This document shows, piece by piece, positions 42,613-53,902 of a stretch of 64,000 bases of DNA. A model generated the notes under the pieces. It was not told where the DNA came from, did no database searches, and worked only from the letters and a program-made list of their open reading frames with translations. Within the stretch, counting starts at the first letter, position 1. Each line of letters opens with the position of its first letter. The stretch covers positions 34,215 to 98,214 of the forward strand of contig JAFYVM010000053.1 in assembly GCA_017549145.1 (NCBI GenBank), in the 5' to 3' direction. Position numbers and translations under genes: made by a program. Origin of the DNA: Bacteroidales bacterium (GTDB lineage Bacteria > Bacteroidota > Bacteroidia > Bacteroidales > UBA932).

Positions 42613-44574
42613 TTATTTCAAAGGCTCAAAGCGGCATACGAAGCCACCTTCGTCCACCATTTTTATGTCGATTACACTATCCTTCGTCACGGTCTGGTTC
42701 ACGAACTTGTGATCCATTGCCAGCTGGTGAGCGTTTCGACCGTCCTGAATGGCTGTCATCTTGTACTCTCCGTCGCCCAGGAAGTCGAGTTTAAGTTCTT
42801 GCTGGTGAGCATTATAGGCGATTCCTCCAATGTACCACACATCCTCGCTTCGCTTAGCCAGGAGGAGATGCTTTCCGAGGTCTGCACTGATCACCTTAGT
42901 CTCATCCCACAGAGTCGGAGTTTCAACAATAAATTTTGTGCACTCAGGCTCAAGTCTGTATCTGTAAGGCGAGTCTGCCAGCATGTGGGTTCCGGTTTCG
43001 AGCACGATGTATAGCGCAAGCTGGAAACATCTCGTTCCCACTCCGATAGGATGCTCCTTGATCCAACTACCCTTGTCGAGGTATTTTGAATGGGCAGTCA
43101 CCATCGCTCCAGGTGTGAAATCTGTGCCTCCAAGAACATTTCTCACAAACGGAATATAGATTGTGTTTACAGGCTGACATCTCCATTTCTGCTCCAGACC
43201 CAGCACTGCCTCGTATGCAAGGATATTTGGATACTGGATCTCCCAACCCTTCGGAGTCACCGAGCCGTGGAAGTCGATAATGAGCTTATTCTCAGCAGCT
43301 TTGCGAGCTGTCCTTTCGTAGAAGTTCATCATGTACTGGTCGCTTCTGTTCATGAAGTCAATCTTCATTCCGGCTACTCCCCAGTCTCTGTAAGTCTCGA
43401 AAATCGTGTCAAAATTCTTGTCAACTGCAAGCCATGAAACCCATAGGATCAGTCCGACATTTTTCTCTTTTCCGTATCTGATCAGCTCATGCACATCCAT
43501 GCTCTCGCGGAAGATGAAAGGAGTATATGAATCCTTAGTCCAACCCTCATCCAAGATGATGTACGGGATGCCGAATTCAGAAGCAAAATCGATGTACTCC
43601 TTGTAAGTGTCGGTGTTTATACCATATTCAAAATCAACACCTTGCAGATTGAATCTGCTCCACCAGTCCCATGACACCTTGCCCGGCTTCACCCAGCTCC
43701 AATCCTTGCTCATATCTCTCTCGCGCGCCATCTGGCCGGTGAGGTGAGAATAGAGAAGATCGCCCTCGTGGCTGACGAGGTTGATGACCCTCCAAGGGAA
43801 GGTTCTTGCACCATCAGTCTCCGCAATATAATCTGCGGTCTCGACGATAATATCTCCGCGGGAGTTATGAGGCTCTGTCTTGGTCGGAACCTTTGGGAAA
43901 ATGGATTTCAATACGTCTGTGCCCTCTGTCTGGAAGAATACAGCAGGGTAGTCATAGAGGTCAGTCTCGGTGATGAGCATTACCCAATTTTCTGTCGATG
44001 CCATGATTGGAAGGTAGCTCATCATTGTCACTTGGTCCAGATCAGCAACCTTAGTGAACGTGTACTTTTCTTCATACATAGTCCTGAGTCTGTCCTTGAG
44101 TGAAAGACAAACTTCTGCTTCCTTAGGCATTCTGTATTCGATGGTTTCATTGGCAATGATCTGCTTGCCCTTAGCAGCAGTTACAAAACGATATGCTGCA
44201 CCGTTGTTATATGCACGGAACTCAAGAGCCCAGTTACCTTTGAAGTTGAGTGTCAGTGTGTTATAGTTGTCCTCAACCTCCTTGCTCTTGTAGTGGTTGA
44301 ATGGGTGATATGTTCCCACATGCTGTCCTTTTTTCGCTGACTTCACCACAGGAGCGACGCCGAGTGTGCCGTTGGATGTCTCCATTGCAATGGCGCAATT
44401 CTCCAATGCGATATGGCCATTGCGGCTTACGCTGTAAGTGATGTCTTGCGCAACATTTACTTCAACGCTGATGCTGCTGTCGGGTGAGGTCAGGTTGTAA
44501 ACCTTTGCGGAGGCTGCTGAAGTGACCAGAAAATAGAGTGTTACTGCAGGAATAATCGAGAGAATCCGTTTCAT
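42613..44574 (-). CDS. GH97 family alpha-glycosidase, retaining-type pattern
   Basis: A 653-residue exported enzyme (signal peptide, cleavage near ASA) of normal GH97 length. Family segments: NHYKSKEVEDNYNTLTLNFK, WDWWSRFNLQGVDFEYGINT, YIILDEGWTKDSYTPF and AGMKIDFMNRSDQYMMNFYE. GH97 enzymes are calcium-dependent and either invert with Glu bases (SusB) or retain with an Asp nucleophile. Here the position I recall as the SusB base Glu (HEAVRPTG) reads HGSVTPKG, and Asp is present in KIDFMNR. That fits the retaining alpha-galactosidase-like branch; it is inference from memory. It starts divergently from GH20. Confidence 0.9.
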   Translation of the reverse strand: MKRILSIIPAVTLYFLVTSAASAKVYNLTSPDSSISVEVNVAQDITYSVSRNGHIALENCAIAMETSNGTLGVAPVVKSAKKGQHVGTYHPFNHYKSKEVEDNYNTLTLNFKGNWALEFRAYNNGAAYRFVTAAKGKQIIANETIEYRMPKEAEVCLSLKDRLRTMYEEKYTFTKVADLDQVTMMSYLPIMASTENWVMLITETDLYDYPAVFFQTEGTDVLKSIFPKVPTKTEPHNSRGDIIVETADYIAETDGARTFPWRVINLVSHEGDLLYSHLTGQMARERDMSKDWSWVKPGKVSWDWWSRFNLQGVDFEYGINTDTYKEYIDFASEFGIPYIILDEGWTKDSYTPFIFRESMDVHELIRYGKEKNVGLILWVSWLAVDKNFDTIFETYRDWGVAGMKIDFMNRSDQYMMNFYERTARKAAENKLIIDFHGSVTPKGWEIQYPNILAYEAVLGLEQKWRCQPVNTIYIPFVRNVLGGTDFTPGAMVTAHSKYLDKGSWIKEHPIGVGTRCFQLALYIVLETGTHMLADSPYRYRLEPECTKFIVETPTLWDETKVISADLGKHLLLAKRSEDVWYIGGIAYNAHQQELKLDFLGDGEYKMTAIQDGRNAHQLAMDHKFVNQTVTKDSVIDIKMVDEGGFVCRFEPLK

Positions 44575-44607
44575 CGTATTAGTGTTAGTTATTATCTAAT
44601 ATTTGTC

Positions 44608-44615
44608 TAACTTTG
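44608..44615 (+). promoter_or_regulatory. -7 box of the GH20 gene (TAACTTTG)
   Basis: An exact TAnnTTTG box, with TTAG at 44585-44588 nineteen bp upstream as a possible -33 element. The GH20 ATG is 45 bp downstream. On the minus strand TAAATTTG at 44631-44638 could be the divergent GH97 box, so the two promoters would overlap. Confidence 0.6.
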
Positions 44616-44660
44616 TAAGATTAACTGCGACAAATTTAAAACTAATAAACATAATAAAAC

Positions 44661-46706
44661 ATGAAGAAACTCATAATTTTTTTGGCGGCAGCTGCACTTT
44701 TGATTTCGTGCGCTCCAAAGCCTAAAGTTGTTTGGACAGAAGGCGTTGTCAATCCAGAGACCAAGCGCGCGACTCAGACAATCACACTTGTGGATGCTCC
44801 AGAGGGTACAGATTGGACACTTTGGTTCTCATCTGCTATTATTTCTCCAGAAAATATCGAGGAGTCAGAGGCTACAATCGAGTGCTATCAGGGACCATCA
44901 TACAAGATTACTCCTATGAGCCGCTCAGGCAAGGATCTCGTTGTAAAATATTTTGAGAAGCCTTTCAAACAGCAGGCAGAGGCTCCGGATGGATTCATTC
45001 TTGAGTACAAAGGCAAGGTGATTCCGCTTGAGGTTACTTATGAATTTCTTCCATCGGAAAGAGTTCCTGACTTTGAGTACACTCATGTTGAGCCAAAGGT
45101 TTGGGACATGGTTCCAGCTCTTAAGAATGTAGAGCCTAAAGAGGGCACAACAGCTGTTGTAGAGTACCCGGAGCCAGTTTTTGTACAGGATGCTCCAAAG
45201 GCTGGATGGTATAGAATTACACTTGACGGCGCTTGCAAGGTTGAGGTTGCTGATGAGGATGCAGCTCAGTATGCAAAGGTGACTTTGGATAACCTTAAGA
45301 GAAATGCAGGCAGTGAGAATATCCCTAATATGGTCATTGAGGACTGGCCGGATCTTGCTCATAGAGGATACATGCTCGATATCTCCAGAAGCTTTGCTGA
45401 CAAGGGCCAGCTTTTGAAGATGATCGATCTTCTTGCTCACTATAAGCTTAATGTATTCCACATTCATTTCTCTGATGATGAGGGCTGGCGTCTTGCGATC
45501 GAGAAGTTCCCTGAGTTGACTTCTTATGGAGCTCAGCACGCATTCCCTGTAAAGAAGGAAGATGGTTCATTCGTTGAGGAAAATGCTCTTGGAATGTCCT
45601 ATGGTGGCTTTGATACAGAGGTTGTCAATGGACATATTTCAAAAGAGGACTATATCGAAATCCTTCGCTATGCCTGGGAGCGCCGCATCAAGGTTATTCC
45701 AGAATTTGATATGCCGGCACATGCATATGCAATGATCAAGTCAATGGAAAAATATGCAGAGCGCACAGGTGATACTTCATACTTGTTGAGCGAGCCGGAG
45801 GATCAGTCAGAGTACCGCTCTGTTCAGAGATTTACTCACAATGCAATCAATGTCGCTCTTCCTTCGACTTACAATTTCATTGAGGTCATTTTTGATCAGG
45901 TTATTGCATATCACAATGAGGCAGGCGTTCCTCTTCCTGCAATTCATGTCGGTGGAGACGAGGTTCCTCATGGTGCATGGGAGAAGTCTCCAGCATGTAT
46001 GAAGCTTATGGAGGAGAACGGCTGGACTAACCTCAGAATGCTCAAATCGTATTTCTTGAACAAGGTTCTTGACATTGCTGAGCCAAGAGGTGTAAAGATT
46101 TCAGGATGGCAGGAAATGGTTACTGATATCGACCCTGTTGTTTGTGAGAGAGTGAAGAAATCTCTCTTGTCTGTAAACCTCTGGAGCGTTAGAGGCAAGA
46201 AGGAGCAGCTTCCTTATGAGTTTGCTAATCAGGGGCTTCCAGTGGTTCTTTCAAACTCTACAAGCACATATCTTGACCTTGCATACACATGCGACAGACA
46301 GGAGCGTGGACGTTCATGGTCTGGCTACATCGACGAGCGTCGTACATACTCATTCCTTCCTTATGATCTTTATCGCTCAATCCGTTGGGATGATGAAGGA
46401 AAGATGCGTGACATCGAGAAAGCTCCGGAAGGAAAGGTAGAGCTTAAGGCTAAGGAGAACATCATCGGTGTTCAGGCGCAGCTTTGGGGTGAGAGCCTTA
46501 GAAACTTCGACCATATCACTTACTATACATTCCCTAAGGTCTGTGGTATCTTTGAGAGAGCATGGAATTCAAGCCCGGCATGGGAGGGAACTCTTAAGGC
46601 AGATGATCCTTTGTTCATGGAGCAGTTCAATGCTTGGTACAGTACAGTGGTAGCTCATGAATTCCCATACTTCGAGGAAGTTGGAATCAACTATAGAAAA
46701 CGATAA
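44661..46706 (+). CDS. GH20 beta-N-acetylhexosaminidase lipoprotein
   Basis: A 681-residue lipoprotein (lipobox ISC near 17). A GH20b-type N-terminal domain precedes the TIM barrel, which opens with RGYMLDISRSFADKG. The catalytic pair is Asp433-Glu434 in HVGGDEVPHG, with the substrate-binding DDEGWRLAIEKFPELT and the late WGESLR. These enzymes remove terminal GlcNAc or GalNAc by substrate-assisted catalysis, typically from host mucin or N-glycans, or from chitooligosaccharides. The metallophosphoesterase follows after 21 bp. Confidence 0.94.
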   Translation: MKKLIIFLAAAALLISCAPKPKVVWTEGVVNPETKRATQTITLVDAPEGTDWTLWFSSAIISPENIEESEATIECYQGPSYKITPMSRSGKDLVVKYFEKPFKQQAEAPDGFILEYKGKVIPLEVTYEFLPSERVPDFEYTHVEPKVWDMVPALKNVEPKEGTTAVVEYPEPVFVQDAPKAGWYRITLDGACKVEVADEDAAQYAKVTLDNLKRNAGSENIPNMVIEDWPDLAHRGYMLDISRSFADKGQLLKMIDLLAHYKLNVFHIHFSDDEGWRLAIEKFPELTSYGAQHAFPVKKEDGSFVEENALGMSYGGFDTEVVNGHISKEDYIEILRYAWERRIKVIPEFDMPAHAYAMIKSMEKYAERTGDTSYLLSEPEDQSEYRSVQRFTHNAINVALPSTYNFIEVIFDQVIAYHNEAGVPLPAIHVGGDEVPHGAWEKSPACMKLMEENGWTNLRMLKSYFLNKVLDIAEPRGVKISGWQEMVTDIDPVVCERVKKSLLSVNLWSVRGKKEQLPYEFANQGLPVVLSNSTSTYLDLAYTCDRQERGRSWSGYIDERRTYSFLPYDLYRSIRWDDEGKMRDIEKAPEGKVELKAKENIIGVQAQLWGESLRNFDHITYYTFPKVCGIFERAWNSSPAWEGTLKADDPLFMEQFNAWYSTVVAHEFPYFEEVGINYRKR

Positions 46707-46727
46707 TCAATAATCTTAGACAATATT

Positions 46728-51409
<4,682 letters not shown>

Positions 51410-51502
51410 TTCGATGCTTTGATTTAGCTTTATGCGTGTTATATGCATACCCCCGAGCACGGAAGTGTGAAATCTCTGTTATCAGATTAGGATTGGCGTG
51501 CT

Positions 51503-51727
51503 TAGGGGTTTATCGGCGCCAGCTGCTATATGATTTGGGCGTTTCAAAAAAGTGATGAGCATCTTAATATGCCATGCAAAGCGCATAATGCAGATTGTGA
51601 TGCTCAACCCCTAGATGGTTCTATGGGGGTAAGCATCCTAAAGCTCCTCTCAGTGCATATAATAACGAATTCGATGCTCATCGATTTTATGTTTTACGGA
51701 AGCAATGCGGCAGTCACCATATCCGAC
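51503..51727 (+). repeat. module A of a tandem ~331-nt repeat inside the structured locus
   Basis: Four blocks of module A recur in order in module B at shifts of 335, 332, 331 and 330 nt: TAGGGGT 51503; a gapless 42-nt block from 51571 with 25 identities; GATG...TCGATTTT at 51673 with 19 of 27 identities; and GTCACCATATCCGAC at 51713-51727 with 14 of 15. Helix TAGGGGT (51503-51509) with ACCCCTA (51607-51613) corresponds to GAGGGGT with ACCCCTC in module B, so the end pair changes from U-A to G-C with pairing kept. Confidence 0.65.
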
Positions 51728-51837
51728 GCTCGTATTTGCCGAGTGCGGTGCTAGCGTGAAATGTAACTCGCTGTGTGTCAAGGAGATGCTGAAACTGCGT
51801 GCCGCCAAAGGGGAGCACGCACTATGTGTAAGACATT

Positions 51838-52057
51838 GAGGGGTAGTGACTTGCATTCTGGAGTATTTTTCATAATTGTAAAATCGATACTTGTCACGAT
51901 GTGCCACAGAAAGCGTGCGTGCGCGATTGTGGCGAGTAACCCCTCATGCAATCACATGGTTACTCTTTCAGATGTGCTATACATCGCATAGAATGAAGGT
52001 TCTGATGAGTGTCGATTTTGTGTTTGAATGAACTATGTGAGTGTCACCACATCCGAC
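51838..52057 (+). repeat. module B of the tandem ~331-nt repeat
   Basis: Counterpart of module A with colinear blocks at 51838, 51903, 52004 and 52043 (GTCACCACATCCGAC to 52057). It has its own outer helix (51837-51844 with 51939-51946) enclosing 51846-51850 with 51893-51897 and 51903-51908 with 51928-51933. Overall identity is low outside the blocks, so the duplication is old. Confidence 0.65.
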
Positions 52058-52138
52058 ATATACGGTGGTCGGATGTTCCGCTCCGGCGGTGCGGGCAGCA
52101 ACATCCCTCACGGGCTGTCCTCCCGCCGGGCGGTGACA
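52042..52138 (+). ncRNA. GC-rich three-way junction at the end of the structured locus
   Basis: Closing helix TGTCACC (52042-52048) with GGTGACA (52132-52138). Arm 1 starts on the next base: ACATCCGAC (52049-52057) with GTCGGATGT (52068-52076), 9 perfect pairs. Arm 2: CCGGCGG (52083-52089) with CCGCCGG (52123-52129), then GGGCAG (52093-52098) with CTGTCC (52115-52120, one G-U) and a CCC/GGG tip. Only about 8 of 97 bases lie outside helices or loops. The composition is much richer in G and C than the neighbouring DNA. Confidence 0.6.
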
Positions 52139-52219
52139 TCGTGTCCGACTTTTGGAATGCAGTTCATTTGAGCCTGAAACGCAACCCCCAATGCGCCTCC
52201 AAATTAGGCTCTGGAATTA

Positions 52220-52248
52220 TTGTTTATCTGAAAATTTTGCTAAATTTG
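52220..52248 (+). promoter_or_regulatory. promoter of xseA (TTG - 18 bp - TAAATTTG)
   Basis: TTG at 52220-52222 and TAAATTTG at 52241-52248 with an 18-bp spacer. Transcription would start near 52254, just before the ATG at 52259. Confidence 0.6.
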
Positions 52249-52258
52249 TCTCTGTTGA

Positions 52259-53461
52259 ATGACAGTGACCATGGAAAAAGAATTTATCGACCTTTTTGAA
52301 CTCCAGCACATGCTGAAACAGGGGGTAGAATCGCTTTTTCCGAATCGTATATGGGTAAGGGCCGAAGTGAGCGCTATTAAGGCGCGTAGCGGAGGCCATT
52401 GTTATATGGAGTTGTCCCAGAGTGATCAGAAGGGACTCATAGCAAAATCCTCAGCAATTATCTGGAGCTCGAAGTATCGCTTCATTGCACCGTATTTCGA
52501 ATCAGTGACCGGTTCTCCTTTGCAGGAAGGACTGGTCATTCTTGTTCAGGTACAGGTCAATTTCAGCGAAATGTACGGCATGTCGCTGATAATTGATGAC
52601 ATCAATCCTGAGTTCTCTCTCGGAGAAAAGGAACAGGAGCGCCAGAGAACAATTGAACGCCTTCAGAAAGAAGGTCTGATGGGACTTCAGAAGGAACTCG
52701 AGCTGCCACTCTTGCCTTACCGTCTTGCTGTAATCTCCGCTTCGGACGCTGCAGGATACCGCGATTTCATGCGTCACATCGAGGAGAATCCTTATGGGTT
52801 TCAGGTGGAACCGGTGCTTTTCCCGGCGCTTATGCAAGGAGCCGATTGTCCAGCCTCGATAATTTCGGCATTGGACCGCATCGTGGATGGGGGTGAGCAG
52901 TGGGATGCTGTGCTGATCCTCCGTGGAGGTGGTGCTAAACTGGATTTGGCATGCTTTGATGACTATGAACTGTCTGCAGTCATTGCCCAGTATCCGCTTC
53001 CGGTGCTTACAGCCATCGGTCACGACCAGGACTATCACGTCTGCGACATGGTTGCTCACGAGTTCTTGAAGACTCCGACAGCCCTAGCAGACTACATCAT
53101 AGACATTTACGCCAGAGAGGATGAAAGGATTTCGTCATGTGAGTCACGAATCCGTCTGGCATTGAGTAATAGAATTTACCGTGAGGAAGCGCTGCTGGAT
53201 TCATTGACAGCACGAATCAAGGGAGGATTTGCACTGAAGATTGCTGCTATGGAATCTGCCCTGGACGTACTTCAGACCAGGATCCAGGCTGCAGACCCAC
53301 GTAAAATACTGGAGAGGGGATATGCGCTGGCAGTGGATGCGGACGGCGTGGTGTTGAGAGGCGTTGCCGGACGCAGTGCAGGAGACAAATTCTCGGTAAT
53401 GTTTGCAGATGGCACCCTACAAGCCGAAATAACAGCGGTTGTACCAAGCCAGGAATGCTAA
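52259..53461 (+). CDS. xseA: exodeoxyribonuclease VII large subunit
   Basis: A 400-residue protein. The N-terminal OB-fold (DLFELQHMLKQGVESLFPNR, IWVRAEVSAIKARSGGHCYM) is followed by the catalytic core with LAVISASDAAGYRDFMRHIE, LILRGGGAKLDLACFDDYEL, TAIGHDQDYHVCDMVAHEFL and KTPTALADYI, and a coiled-coil C-terminus ending KILERGYALA. ExoVII degrades single-stranded DNA in repair. The conserved start region suggests that ATG 52271 (MEKEFIDLF) may be the true start; 52259 is kept because the promoter allows both. xseB follows at 149 bp, beyond a palindromic repeat. Confidence 0.94.
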   Translation: MTVTMEKEFIDLFELQHMLKQGVESLFPNRIWVRAEVSAIKARSGGHCYMELSQSDQKGLIAKSSAIIWSSKYRFIAPYFESVTGSPLQEGLVILVQVQVNFSEMYGMSLIIDDINPEFSLGEKEQERQRTIERLQKEGLMGLQKELELPLLPYRLAVISASDAAGYRDFMRHIEENPYGFQVEPVLFPALMQGADCPASIISALDRIVDGGEQWDAVLILRGGGAKLDLACFDDYELSAVIAQYPLPVLTAIGHDQDYHVCDMVAHEFLKTPTALADYIIDIYAREDERISSCESRIRLALSNRIYREEALLDSLTARIKGGFALKIAAMESALDVLQTRIQAADPRKILERGYALAVDADGVVLRGVAGRSAGDKFSVMFADGTLQAEITAVVPSQEC

Positions 53462-53512
53462 CGTTCACACTAATATGTAGGGCATCCCTCCGGCACGGGT
53501 TTCTCTCTGGGA

Positions 53513-53550
53513 CCGTCGCACAATAAAAGAGCAAAAACTCTGCGTGACGA
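53513..53550. repeat. CCGTC...GACGA palindromic repeat between xseA and xseB
   Basis: Left arm CCGTCGCACA (53513-53522), right arm AAAAACTCTGCGTGACGA ending at 53550. It is the fourth site of the repeat family first seen at 1311. It lies inside what is normally a tight xseA-xseB pair and lengthens the spacer to 148 bp. Confidence 0.7.
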
Positions 53551-53609
53551 TAAAATGTTGATGCGAAACCTGCCACCCCGAGCGAAGGAAAGATGTAAAA
53601 AGAAAGATT

Positions 53610-53810
53610 ATGAGTAATACAGAACAGTTCGATTACAAGAAAGCGATAGAGGAGTTGGAAGCTATTGCTGCCAAGGTTGAGAATCCCCAGACCGGAATCG
53701 AAGAGATTGACAAATACATGAAGCGTTCGCAGGAGCTTATCGCTCAGTGCCGCGACTACCTTCGTACCGCCCGCACTGTCATCCTGTCAGATGTAGGTGG
53801 AATACTTTAG
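53610..53810 (+). CDS. xseB: exodeoxyribonuclease VII small subunit
   Basis: A 66-residue helical protein of the usual XseB length. The family pattern is visible: FDYKKAIEELEAIAAKVENP, then GIEEIDKYMKRSQELIAQCR and DYLRTARTVI. It forms the regulatory helix bundles that bind the XseA coiled coil. It stands close behind xseA apart from the repeat. Confidence 0.9.
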   Translation: MSNTEQFDYKKAIEELEAIAAKVENPQTGIEEIDKYMKRSQELIAQCRDYLRTARTVILSDVGGIL

Positions 53811-53902
53811 GCACACCTTGACAAAGAAACTGCGATTTTTTGCTAGGGTTGTACACGGAGGAGAATGAAGTACTTTTAACAGACAAACAAAACAAAAACA
53901 AT

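Larger units (their letters stand above)
51420..52140 (+). ncRNA. unclassified structured, apparently noncoding RNA locus
   Basis: The 849 bases between the GH2 and xseA genes hold no credible protein gene: the longest open frames are 60-96 codons, in mixed frames, with no start context or family look. Instead complementary segments are dense: 51449-51461 with 51497-51509; 51554-51563 with 51673-51682 (10 perfect pairs); 51608-51615 with 51620-51628; 51796-51802 with 51815-51821; 51837-51844 with 51939-51946 (8 perfect); 51903-51908 with 51928-51933; and a three-way junction 52042-52138. Two weak pairs are G-U on the plus strand, which favours that strand as the transcript. Hallmarks of tmRNA, RNase P RNA, SRP RNA and group II introns were looked for and not found. 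Ends are unknown and I see no strong promoter or terminator. Confidence 0.5.

Noticed and set aside
51410-52258. tmRNA, RNase P RNA, SRP RNA or a group II intron as the identity of the structured locus
   Set aside because: I looked for the tmRNA ends and tag frame, the conserved P4 region of RNase P RNA, the SRP apical loop and a domain V hairpin, and found none. A covariance-model search would be decisive.
52502-53059. 185-codon minus-strand open frame inside xseA
   Set aside because: Antisense to the conserved catalytic core of xseA; no family features.
53840-53902. 21-residue N-terminal extension of glgB
   Set aside because: No ATG at its start, unconserved sequence, and it lies in the spacer where the leader is expected.
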